A stretch of 7,403 bases of DNA from DASXAQ01 sp036406615 (GCA_036406615.1 DASXAQ010000072.1:1-7403); one strand, 5' to 3'; positions 1 through 6,095 are shown, counted from the first letter of the stretch. Program-made: numbers and translations. Notes: a model not told the origin generated them from the sequence alone.

Positions 1-687
1 CTCATCCGTCCGGCCATGGGCGCACTGGTGGCCGCGGCGGGTCTGGTTCCGTCGATCGTCGGGGGCGCGCGGCCGCTGCCGGCCGTCGTCGGCGTGGCGA
101 TCGGAGCCGCGATCGCGGCCGTGCCGTCGGGCCGGGTGCGACCCCGCCGGGCGAGGATCTGGGTGATCGCCGCCGCCGTGCTGCTGGTCGCGGGCGGCGC
201 GTGGGCCGTCGCGCGCGATGGCGGCTCGCTGCTGCGGACGCGGGCCGACGCCACGCCGGCGTCGAGGTTCGAATCCTGGGGCGGAGCCATCGACGCTTTC
301 CGCTCGTCGCCGTGGGTCGGGACCGGCCCGGGCTCGCTCGACCTGCTCTTCCACGCGTCTGGTTCCGGCCAGGGGCGGCGGCCGATGGCTTCGCCGTTCG
401 CCCACAACGAGTACCTGCAGGTGCTGGCCGAGACCGGCGCGCTCGGGCTGGCCGGCGTGATGGCCGCCCTGGTCCTGTTGATCGCGTGGTGCTGGCGGCG
501 CCGGCCGCCGGCGTCGTCGCCCGAGCGGATCGTGTGGGCGGCCGGCGCCGCCGCGTGCGCTGCGTTCGCGCTGCATTCGTTCGTCGATTTCGAGTGGCAC
601 TTCCCGGTTGTGGTGGCGTTCGCATTCGCATGGCTCGGGCTCGCGACCACGCGGCCCGCCGTGCCCGACGAGAAGGGGGAACGATGA
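1..687 (+). CDS. O-antigen ligase / Wzy-family membrane protein, C-terminal part (5' end outside window)
   Basis: The frame is open from the first base, so this is the last 228 residues of a longer gene; the ATG at 16 is probably internal. Hydrophobic stretches lie near residues 5-21, 26-42, 52-71, 147-164, 177-193 and 201-217. Between the third and fourth is a large extracytoplasmic loop with the family signature: R89-FESW, then SPWVGTGPGS (103-112), then HNEYLQVLAETG (135-146). H135 and R89 are plausible counterparts of the catalytic His and Arg of WaaL/Wzy enzymes. A later HSFVDF (192-197) is also typical of the Wzy_C group. Such proteins join or polymerise lipid-linked glycans on the outer face of the membrane; the substrate cannot be read here. 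The stop overlaps the next start as ATGA (684-687), so the two genes are probably translationally coupled. The family call is firm; ligase versus polymerase is open. Confidence 0.85.
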   Translation, partial: LIRPAMGALVAAAGLVPSIVGGARPLPAVVGVAIGAAIAAVPSGRVRPRRARIWVIAAAVLLVAGGAWAVARDGGSLLRTRADATPASRFESWGGAIDAFRSSPWVGTGPGSLDLLFHASGSGQGRRPMASPFAHNEYLQVLAETGALGLAGVMAALVLLIAWCWRRRPPASSPERIVWAAGAAACAAFALHSFVDFEWHFPVVVAFAFAWLGLATTRPAVPDEKGER

Positions 688-1460
688 ACCGGCTCTTGCG
701 GAAGGGATGGATGAAGGCTGCACTCGCGGTCGGGGTCGTCGCGGGGGTGGTGACCGCCGGCCAGGCGGTGAGCTCGTACGCGTACCTGACCCTCAACATG
801 CCGCGGGAACTCGTGACGCTCAGCCCACGGCAGGGAACGAGCATCCTGCAGGTGCCGGTGACGCTGAACTCGGCGGTCAACCACGAAGTCATGGCGCGAT
901 ACGCGACCAGGGACGGCACGGCGACCGCGGGCGTCGACTACGTTGCCGCGAAGGGGACGTTGACCTTCCCGCCCGGAGCGACGAGAGAGATCATCTCCAT
1001 CCGGATCATCGGCACGAACGTGTATCAGGACTCGAAGGAGTTCTTCGTCGACCTGACGCGATCGAGCGGCGCGTTCATCGGCGAGGGCGAGACCCTGGTG
1101 TTCATCTTGTCCTCGTTCCCGCCGCCAAACATCTCGGTCGGTGATGCCAGCGCATCGAAACCCCCGTCGGGGACCTCGGCCTGCTCGTTCAACATCGGCC
1201 TGAACAAGCCGAGCGGAGCGATGACGACCGTGAACTTCGTCACGAAGAACCACACGGCCAAGTCTGGTGTGGACTACGTGAAGACCGGGGGCACCATCAC
1301 GATCCCACCGGGATCGAGGGGCAAGCGGATCGACGTGACCGTGCTGGGGAGCTCGGTTCCCGGTCCCGACATCTCCTTCGCCTTGGTCATCTCGAACCCG
1401 CTCAACGCCCAGCTCGGGCGGAGCCTGGGGGTGTGCACGATCTCACAGCCGGGGGGCTGA
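684..1460 (+). CDS. Secreted protein with two Calx-beta domains
   Basis: This 258-residue protein begins with a signal-peptide-like segment: basic MNRLLRKGWMK, then a hydrophobic run to about residue 29 with a possible cleavage near AVSSYA. Two Calx-beta repeats follow. The first (about 52-142) has YATRDGTATAGVDY (73-86), GTLTFPPG (91-98) and EFFVDL (119-124). The second (about 149-254) has GVDYVKTGGTITIPPG (195-210) and FALVISNP (232-239). Two cysteines in the second domain (C167, C251) could form a disulfide. Calx-beta domains are Ca2+-binding beta sandwiches common in bacterial surface proteins and adhesins. The ATG at 684 overlaps the upstream stop and has a purine-rich site (AAGGGGGA, 673-680) 3 nt before it, so I reject the longer in-frame extension from 201. 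Coupling to a Wzy-type gene suggests a role at the polysaccharide-coated surface, which is inference. Confidence 0.85.
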   Translation: MNRLLRKGWMKAALAVGVVAGVVTAGQAVSSYAYLTLNMPRELVTLSPRQGTSILQVPVTLNSAVNHEVMARYATRDGTATAGVDYVAAKGTLTFPPGATREIISIRIIGTNVYQDSKEFFVDLTRSSGAFIGEGETLVFILSSFPPPNISVGDASASKPPSGTSACSFNIGLNKPSGAMTTVNFVTKNHTAKSGVDYVKTGGTITIPPGSRGKRIDVTVLGSSVPGPDISFALVISNPLNAQLGRSLGVCTISQPGG

Positions 1461-1500
1461 GCCGACCGTCCGCGGCTGATCGATGCCGGGCCGCCGGGGA

Positions 1501-1519
1501 GCGCGGGGGTGACCCGCGT
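1501..1519 (+). terminator. Possible GC-rich hairpin terminator after the Calx-beta gene
   Basis: CGCGGG (1502-1507) and CCCGCG (1513-1518) form a perfect 6-bp stem with a GGTGA loop, extendable by a G-U pair (1501/1519). It lies 40 bp after the Calx-beta stop and before the next promoter, which suits a terminator. Only two Ts follow, so a classical intrinsic terminator is not shown. Confidence 0.35.
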
Positions 1520-1555
1520 TCACCCGGCGGACCGACAAATGTCGCTCGGGGGCAG

Positions 1556-1568
1556 TAGCTTCGGGCCC
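1556..1568 (+). promoter_or_regulatory. -10 box and transcription start of a leaderless unit
   Basis: TAGCTT (1556-1561) matches the actinobacterial -10 pattern TANNNT and ends 7 nt before the ATG at 1569, so transcription would start at or next to the start codon. A weak -35 candidate, CCGACA (1532-1537), lies 18 nt upstream. It overlaps a short dyad, CGACA-AA-TGTCG (1533-1544), that could be an operator. There is no good Shine-Dalgarno site at a suitable distance. Confidence 0.55.
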
Positions 1569-2030
1569 ATGAGGATCTCGTCGACGTGTTCCCTCGTCTC
1601 GGCGGCCGACGTCCAGCGCATGCTGGCCGGCCTCCCGGCCGCGCCCGGCTACCGGGTGGTCGTCAAGCCCCTGCGCTACCGGTCGCGGGCCCACCTGTCG
1701 GCCTGGACGGACTTCACCGAGCGCGAGATCGTGCTGCAAGTTCCGGACCCCTTCGTGCCCTTCGGCGAGATCGTGCCCTACGCCGCCCGGCGCCGCCCCG
1801 GCAAGGGGCTTCGCTTCGTCTGGCTCAGCGAGGGCGTGACCTTTCGCACGCCCCGGGACGTGCTCCGGTTCCTCTACCTGCACGAATGGATGCACTGGTA
1901 CCTGCGCGAGACCCTGGGCCGGCGATCGGCGGCCGAGACGGCCTGCGACCGGTTCGCACTGCGCAACTACCTGCGCCGAAGCGTGGGGGCGGAGCGCGCC
2001 GACGAGGCGCTCCGCCGCGGAGCCGTGTAG
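1569..2030 (+). CDS. Putative ImmA/IrrE-like zinc metallopeptidase (HExxH protein)
   Basis: This protein has 153 residues. Near the C-terminus is HEWMH (105-109), a zinc-peptidase HExxH motif, followed 14 residues later by E123-T-A-C-D-R-F-A. That layout resembles the ExxA(N/D)xFA helix of ImmA/IrrE (DUF955-type) peptidases, where the Glu is the third zinc ligand. H105 and H109 would bind zinc and E106 would be the general base. No signal peptide, membrane segment or helix-turn-helix domain is seen, so it should be a cytosolic stand-alone peptidase-like domain. ImmA-type proteins typically cleave a repressor, but no repressor gene lies beside it, so the substrate is unknown. The ATG at 1569 is chosen because it sits 7 nt after a -10 box. 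A GTG at 1509 falls inside a hairpin and an ATG at 1539 lacks support. A SprT-like or minigluzincin relationship is possible. Confidence 0.7.
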   Translation: MRISSTCSLVSAADVQRMLAGLPAAPGYRVVVKPLRYRSRAHLSAWTDFTEREIVLQVPDPFVPFGEIVPYAARRRPGKGLRFVWLSEGVTFRTPRDVLRFLYLHEWMHWYLRETLGRRSAAETACDRFALRNYLRRSVGAERADEALRRGAV

Positions 2031-2037
2031 GACCGGC

Positions 2038-2050
2038 TAGCCTCGTCCGG
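2038..2050 (+). promoter_or_regulatory. -10 box and transcription start of a leaderless unit
   Basis: TAGCCT (2038-2043) is followed after exactly 7 nt by the GTG at 2051. The preceding gene stops at 2030, so the promoter fits in a 20-bp gap. I see no convincing -35 hexamer and no Shine-Dalgarno site before the GTG. The geometry matches the other three promoters on this strand. Confidence 0.55.
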
Positions 2051-2821
2051 GTGCGTCCCCGCCACTGGCTTCCCCTGGCCGTCGCTGCGATCGTCGTGGC
2101 GCTGCTGCTGCAGCCGCTCTCGGGGGCTCCGAGCGTCCCCACGTCGGTGCCGTACGCGAGCGGGGCGATCGGCTGGGACGCGTCGTTCCCCCAGTGCGGG
2201 CGCGGGTCGGCGCCGCCGGGAGGGTTCGGCATTGTCGGGCTCAACCAGGGGCGACCGTTCACCACGAACCCGTGTCTGACCAAGCTGTGGAACTGGGCCG
2301 CCGCGCTGCCCGGCGCGTCGCTGTACGTCAACGCGGCCTACAGCGGCTCGTTCGCACGGCACCTGGGGCCCGAGTGCGAGGGGACGGCTCCGGCGTCGAT
2401 CCGCGGTCCCACCGAGCGCCGTGCCTGGGAGATCGGCTGCCAGGAGGCGGCGTACAACCTGTCGATCTCCCCGGAGTTGCCGAACGCGTGGTGGCTGGAC
2501 GTCGAACCCGCGAACAGCTGGTCGAGGCACCGCCCGGCCCTGAACCGGCTGGCGATCATGGGACTGGCCCACGGGCTTCGGCGGAGCGGGCGCCCGGTCG
2601 GGCTGTACTCCTACTCGCCCGCGTGGGAGCGCATCACCGGCGAGGTCGGATGGAGTCCGCCGGACGCCTCCACGAACTGGCTGGCGCCGACATCGGTGAC
2701 CGGCGCGGCCGCCGCCGCCGAGGAGTGCGGACGGAGCGGATTCTCGGGGCTCCCGGTGGCGCTCGTGCAGTGGCTCGGCGCCGACGCCGAAGGCCACCAC
2801 GACGCGGATCGCGCCTGCTGA
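2051..2821 (+). CDS. Exported GH25-lysozyme-like protein
   Basis: This protein of 256 residues starts at GTG. A signal peptide or anchor is evident: basic MRPRHW, hydrophobic core to about residue 20, possible cleavage near LSGA. The body looks like the GH25-type TIM-barrel fold: GWDASFPQCG (41-50) resembles the first-strand Asp motif of GH25 lysozymes, WWLDVEP (147-153) resembles the DxE catalytic pair (D150, E152), GLYSYS (184-189) a later strand, and VQWL (239-242) the terminal strand. GH25 enzymes cut peptidoglycan between MurNAc and GlcNAc. Here substrate and activity are inferred, since many secreted actinobacterial relatives are uncharacterised. Six cysteines (49, 75, 109, 130, 226, 256) fit disulfides outside the cytoplasm. 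In-frame codons upstream overlap the metallopeptidase gene and encode no export signal, so GTG 2051 after the -10 box is the best start. Confidence 0.75.
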   Translation: MRPRHWLPLAVAAIVVALLLQPLSGAPSVPTSVPYASGAIGWDASFPQCGRGSAPPGGFGIVGLNQGRPFTTNPCLTKLWNWAAALPGASLYVNAAYSGSFARHLGPECEGTAPASIRGPTERRAWEIGCQEAAYNLSISPELPNAWWLDVEPANSWSRHRPALNRLAIMGLAHGLRRSGRPVGLYSYSPAWERITGEVGWSPPDASTNWLAPTSVTGAAAAAEECGRSGFSGLPVALVQWLGADAEGHHDADRAC

Positions 2822-2843
2822 CGGGCCTGTCGCCGCTGCCTGG

Positions 2844-2856
2844 TACGGTCGAGCCC
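2844..2856 (+). promoter_or_regulatory. -10 box driving a leaderless upstream ORF
   Basis: TACGGT (2844-2849) fits TANNNT and ends 7 nt before ATG 2857. That ATG is not in frame with the oxidase-like gene; it opens a 13-codon ORF. The promoter lies in the 35-bp gap after the GH25-like gene. No good -35 at 16-18 nt is seen. Confidence 0.5.
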
Positions 2857-2898
2857 ATGAGGATGGAACCCGCGATCCCGGCCGCGCCCGACGAATGA
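2857..2898 (+). CDS. Leaderless 13-residue upstream ORF (MRMEPAIPAAPDE)
   Basis: The ATG is 7 nt downstream of the -10 box TACGGT, as for the other leaderless starts here, so it would be the first codon of the mRNA. The peptide is MRMEPAIPAAPDE, with three prolines and no run of a single biosynthetic amino acid that would suggest classical attenuation. Its TGA (2896-2898) overlaps an ATG at 2895 (ATGA). It probably serves to load ribosomes for the following gene, which has no visible Shine-Dalgarno site. Whether the peptide has its own function is unknown. Confidence 0.45.
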   Translation: MRMEPAIPAAPDE

Positions 2899-2909
2899 AC
2901 CCCGCATGA
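2895..2909 (+). other. Possible 4-codon relay ORF (MNPA) between upstream ORF and oxidase-like gene
   Basis: This ORF reads ATG-AAC-CCC-GCA-TGA. Its start overlaps the stop of the 13-residue ORF (ATGA at 2895-2898) and its stop overlaps the start of the next gene (ATGA at 2906-2909). A terminating ribosome could restart twice in succession. It is so short that it may be chance. Direct re-initiation from 2898 to 2906 is an equally good explanation. Confidence 0.3.
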
Positions 2910-3403
2910 GATGGGCGGAGTTCGCCCGCGAGGCGCCCGAGCTGGCGGCGCTGTCACGCCGGCTCCTGGAGGCGAACAGCCTGGCGATGCTCGGCACGAT
3001 TCGCCGTGACGGCTCTGCGCGCATCAGCCCGTGCGAGGTCTACTTCGTCCAGGACGACCTGCTGCTCGGGATGATGTGGCAGTCGAAGAAGGCGCAGGAC
3101 CTGGTGCGCGACCCGCGCATCGTGGTCCACAGCGCGGTCTCCACCAAGGACAACCTGGACGGGGACGCCAAGCTCTACGGGCGCGCCGTCGACGTGCCCG
3201 ACCCGGCGCTTCGCTCCGCGTATTCGGACACGCTGCAGGCGGCCATCGACTGGCGCCCGACCGAGCCCTACCACCTGTTCGCCCTGGACGTCGAGCAGGC
3301 GGGCTTCATCCGGTTCGAACGCGACCCGATCGTGATGCGCTGGACGCCGGCGGGTGGCGTCGAGCGCCTGCCTCACCCGGACGAGGACACCGCGTCCTCG
3401 TAG
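2906..3403 (+). CDS. Pyridoxamine 5'-phosphate oxidase-fold (PNPOx-like) protein
   Basis: The protein has 165 residues and is cytosolic. It begins with the family's usual N-terminus, WAEFAREAPELAALSRRLL (3-21). The split-barrel core follows: AMLGTIRRDGSARISP (27-42), LLLGMMWQSKKAQDLVRDPR (52-71) and VVHSAV (73-78). GDAKLYGRA (86-94) and a C-terminal region with FALDVEQAGFIRF (125-137) complete it. Proteins of this fold bind FMN or F420 and act as oxidoreductases, or bind haem; the sequence does not tell me which cofactor applies. The start is supported by the complete family N-terminus. No Shine-Dalgarno site precedes it, and it overlaps the stop of a tiny upstream ORF, so translation is probably coupled. 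Its own TAG stop forms the first three bases of the -10 box for the next gene. The fold call is strong; vitamin B6 synthesis is not implied. Confidence 0.85.
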   Translation: MRWAEFAREAPELAALSRRLLEANSLAMLGTIRRDGSARISPCEVYFVQDDLLLGMMWQSKKAQDLVRDPRIVVHSAVSTKDNLDGDAKLYGRAVDVPDPALRSAYSDTLQAAIDWRPTEPYHLFALDVEQAGFIRFERDPIVMRWTPAGGVERLPHPDEDTASS

Positions 3404-3413
3404 GCTGGACCCC
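3401..3413 (+). promoter_or_regulatory. -10 box and transcription start of leaderless pabBC, overlapping upstream stop codon
   Basis: TAGGCT (3401-3406) ends 7 nt before ATG 3414. Its TAG is the stop codon of the oxidase-like gene, so the promoter is embedded in the end of that gene. There is at best a poor -35 (CGGACG, 3378-3383, 17-nt spacing). No Shine-Dalgarno site precedes the ATG. Confidence 0.5.
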
Positions 3414-5192
3414 ATGTCGGGGGGTGCGCGGGAGCCCGGTCCGCGGGCGCGGTTCGACGACGCCAGGTCAAACCCGGGACGGTCGTTCCGGCTCGGCGGC
3501 TTCGTGGGCCTCGTCCAGGCGAACGACCCGACTGAGGTCCGGCCCGCGATCGCGGAGGTGGCCCGCGCCGTGGACGGCGGCCTGTGGGCGGCGGGGTTCG
3601 TCGCGTACGAGGCCGCGCCGGGATTCGATCCCGCGCTGACCGTCCGCGATCCGCTGCCCGGCATGCCGCTCGTGAGCTTCGGCCTCTTCGAGCGGCGAGA
3701 GGAGGCGTCGGCGCCCGACGCGATGCCCGGACCCGGTTCGTACCGCCTCACGCCGTGGGCCGCTTCGGTCGAACGGGCGGACTACGAAGCGACCGTCGAA
3801 ACGATCCGCGGGCTGATCGCGGCGGGCGAGACGTACCAGGTCAACCACACGTTCCGCCTGCGGGCTGCCTTCGAGGGCGACGACCTCGCGCTGTATCGCG
3901 ACCTGTGCCTGGCGCAGCGGTCGGCGCACTGCGCCCTGCTGCGCCTCGGGCGATTCCACGTGCTCTCGGCCTCGCCCGAGCTGTTCTTCCGAATCGACGG
4001 CGACGTCGTGACGGCCCGCCCGATGAAGGGCACCGCGCGACGCGGCCGCTGGCCCGACGAGGATCGCGCCGCCGCGGCGTCCCTGACGGCCTCGGAGAAG
4101 GACCGCGCGGAGAACGCGATGATCGTCGACCTCATCCGCAACGACCTGGGGCGCATCGCCGTGCCGGGATCCGTGACCGTCCCGGCGATGTACGAGGCCG
4201 AACGGTACGAGACCGTGTGGCAGCTCACCTCCACCGTGCGCGCGCGACGCCGCCCCGACACCGGGCTGCCAGGGGTCTTCGCGGCCCTGTTCCCCTGCGG
4301 GTCCGTGACGGGTGCCCCGAAGGCGCGAACGATGCGTGCGATCGCCGAGCTCGAAGGGTCGCCGCGGGGCGTGTACACGGGCGCGGTCGGGTGGCTGGCG
4401 CCGCCGGGGACGGAGGGACCGAGCGCGTGCTTCAACGTCGCAATCCGCACGGTCGTCGTCGACACGGAGACGAAGCGCGCCGAGTTCGGCGTCGGCGGCG
4501 GGATCACGTGGGACTCCTCGCCGGCGGGGGAGTACGACGAGTGCCGGGCCAAGGCGCTCGTGCTGACCGAACGCCGTCCCGAGATGGAGTTGCTCGAGGC
4601 GCTTCGCTACGAACCCGGCTCGGGCTTCGCGCTGCTGGACGGCCACCTCCGCCGGCTCGCGGGGTCGGCCGAGTACTTCGGGTTCGCGCTGGACGAGGGC
4701 GCCGTCCGGCGCGAGCTGTCGGCCGCGACCGGCCAGGGCGACGAGGCGCTGCGGGTGCGCCTGACGCTGTCTCGCGACGGGACGCTGCGGGTCAAGGCCG
4801 AACCGCTCCCGCCCCCGCCGTCGGCGCCGGTTCGCCTGGGCGTGCACGCGGATCCGGTGCGCTCCTCGGACCCGCTGCTGTTCCACAAGACGACGCTGCG
4901 GCAACGCTTCGAACACGCGCGGGCCGCGCATCCCGAGGCCGACGACGTGCTGCTGGTGAACGAGCGGGGCGAGGTGACGGAGTCGACGATCGCGAACGTC
5001 GCCGTGCGGCTGGACGGCCGCTGGTGGACGCCGCCGCTCGACGCGGGGCTGCTGGCCGGGGTTCGACGCTCGCAGCTGGTCGTGGACGGGACGCTCGGGG
5101 AACGCCCGGTCATTGTGGACGACCTGCGCCGCGCCGAGGCGCTGGCCCTGGTCAGCTCGGTCCGCGGGTGGCGCGACGCGACGCTCGTCTGA
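3414..5192 (+). CDS. pabBC: Aminodeoxychorismate synthase component I fused to 4-amino-4-deoxychorismate lyase (PabB-PabC)
   Basis: This 592-residue fusion should turn chorismate plus ammonia into 4-amino-4-deoxychorismate and then into 4-aminobenzoate and pyruvate, for folate synthesis in the cytoplasm. PabB part (about 1-388): GETYQVNHTFRL (138-149), SASPELFFR (185-193), ARPMKGTARRG (201-211) with the Lys (K205) of the PIKGT motif, ENAMIVDLIRNDLG (233-246), PCGSVTGAPK (294-303), GVGGGITWDS (359-368) and E373. PabC part (about 392-592, class IV PLP fold): LLEALRY (393-399), HLRRL (411-415), K492 in FHKTTLR as likely Schiff-base lysine, and RGEVTESTIANV (518-529). Both halves look intact, with almost no linker. 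PabA, the glutaminase that supplies ammonia, is not in the window. The ATG at 3414 follows a -10 box by 7 nt; an in-frame start at 3354 lies inside the previous gene. Confidence 0.93.
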   Translation: MSGGAREPGPRARFDDARSNPGRSFRLGGFVGLVQANDPTEVRPAIAEVARAVDGGLWAAGFVAYEAAPGFDPALTVRDPLPGMPLVSFGLFERREEASAPDAMPGPGSYRLTPWAASVERADYEATVETIRGLIAAGETYQVNHTFRLRAAFEGDDLALYRDLCLAQRSAHCALLRLGRFHVLSASPELFFRIDGDVVTARPMKGTARRGRWPDEDRAAAASLTASEKDRAENAMIVDLIRNDLGRIAVPGSVTVPAMYEAERYETVWQLTSTVRARRRPDTGLPGVFAALFPCGSVTGAPKARTMRAIAELEGSPRGVYTGAVGWLAPPGTEGPSACFNVAIRTVVVDTETKRAEFGVGGGITWDSSPAGEYDECRAKALVLTERRPEMELLEALRYEPGSGFALLDGHLRRLAGSAEYFGFALDEGAVRRELSAATGQGDEALRVRLTLSRDGTLRVKAEPLPPPPSAPVRLGVHADPVRSSDPLLFHKTTLRQRFEHARAAHPEADDVLLVNERGEVTESTIANVAVRLDGRWWTPPLDAGLLAGVRRSQLVVDGTLGERPVIVDDLRRAEALALVSSVRGWRDATLV

Positions 5193-5211
5193 GGCGCGAC
5201 GACGCTTGCGG

Positions 5212-6090
5212 CTATTCGCTCAGCCAGGTCAGTGCGGTTTCCATGTGGTCGATCAGGAAGTGCCCGGTGTCGGGCAGCAGCTCCAGGCGGGCGTTCGGCA
5301 GCTTCGACGCCAGGTACTCGCCGTGCCGGCGCGGCACCAGCAGGTCGTCGGCTCCCTGCCACAGCCGAACCGGCACGTGGACGTCCTCCAGGCGGAAACC
5401 CCACGGCTTCAGGAAGGCCAGGTCGTCGTCGAGCCAGCCGGCGATGCCGTTTCGGAACGGTTCGGCCGCGTGCTCCGCGAAGGCCGTGCGGAACTCGGGT
5501 CGTGTGATCACGCGGCGATCCGGCTCCGGCACGTGTTCGGCCAGGTAGTCCAGCGCGGACACCGGGTCGGCCCGGGCACGCTCGACGTACGGCGCCGTCT
5601 CGAGCTCGAACGCCTCCATGCCCTCGCGAGCGGCGGCGAACTCGCGCAGGTTGATGTCGGCCTCGCCGTCCCACGAGTCCCACTCGGGGTCGTCGGTGGG
5701 CGCGGCGCCGCAGAACACGATCACGCGGGTCACGCGGTCGGCCAGCAGCGCGCCGCACGCCAGCGCGTGCGGGCCGCCGCCCGAGCCGCCCCAGACGCCG
5801 AAGCGGTCGATGCCGAGTGCGTCGGCGATCGCGCGAACATGGCCGGCAGCCGCGGAGACGCTCCGCCCCGGCTCGCGGTCGGACAGCCCGTAGCCAGGCC
5901 GGTCGTAGAAGATCGCCCGCACGCCTGCCCGGCGATAGATGCCGGCGTCGGGGTGGCGCGAGAGCCGCCCGCCCGGCGTCCCGTGGTTGAAGAACACCGG
6001 CCGGCCCTCGTCGTCGCCGCGGATGACGTAGGCGAGCGTCCCGCCCGCCGGGTTGGCGGCGGTGCCTTCGACGAAGCCCTCGGTGCTCAT
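5212..6090 (-). CDS. Alpha/beta-fold hydrolase
   Basis: The protein has 292 residues, with no signal peptide. The complete hydrolase set is visible: the oxyanion-hole motif NHGTPGG (35-41), YDRPGYGLSD (62-71) after strand 4, the nucleophile elbow GGSGGG (101-106) with S103, the acid D249 in QGADDLLVP (245-253), and the base H277 in TGHF. A cap region rich in charged residues spans about 132-230. This is the haloalkane-dehalogenase/epoxide-hydrolase/esterase-like branch. A serine nucleophile argues for an esterase, lactonase or peptidase-like activity over a dehalogenase, but the substrate cannot be read. It is the last of the minus-strand genes and converges with pabBC, with only 19 bp between the stops and no clear terminator there. 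The ATG at 6090 is fixed by a strong Shine-Dalgarno site. Confidence 0.9.
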   Translation of the reverse strand: MSTEGFVEGTAANPAGGTLAYVIRGDDEGRPVFFNHGTPGGRLSRHPDAGIYRRAGVRAIFYDRPGYGLSDREPGRSVSAAAGHVRAIADALGIDRFGVWGGSGGGPHALACGALLADRVTRVIVFCGAAPTDDPEWDSWDGEADINLREFAAAREGMEAFELETAPYVERARADPVSALDYLAEHVPEPDRRVITRPEFRTAFAEHAAEPFRNGIAGWLDDDLAFLKPWGFRLEDVHVPVRLWQGADDLLVPRRHGEYLASKLPNARLELLPDTGHFLIDHMETALTWLSE

Positions 6091-6095
6091 TCGGA

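Noticed and set aside
201..683. In-frame upstream extension of the Calx-beta ORF by about 160 residues
   Set aside because: It overlaps the O-antigen ligase gene, encodes Arg/Ala-rich shadow sequence, and would hide the signal peptide that begins at 684.
1509..1568. Earlier starts (GTG 1509, ATG 1539) for the metallopeptidase gene
   Set aside because: 1509 lies inside a hairpin and both are upstream of the -10 box that fits ATG 1569.
3468..4931. 487-residue antisense ORF opposite pabBC
   Set aside because: Low-complexity Arg/Gly/Ala-rich product with no motif; typical high-GC shadow of the well-supported pabBC gene. The long plus-strand frame at 3584-5548 is rejected for the same reason.
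5193..5211. Terminator between the convergent pabBC and hydrolase genes
   Set aside because: The 19-bp gap holds no convincing stem-loop or T-run; only 4-5 bp pairings are possible.
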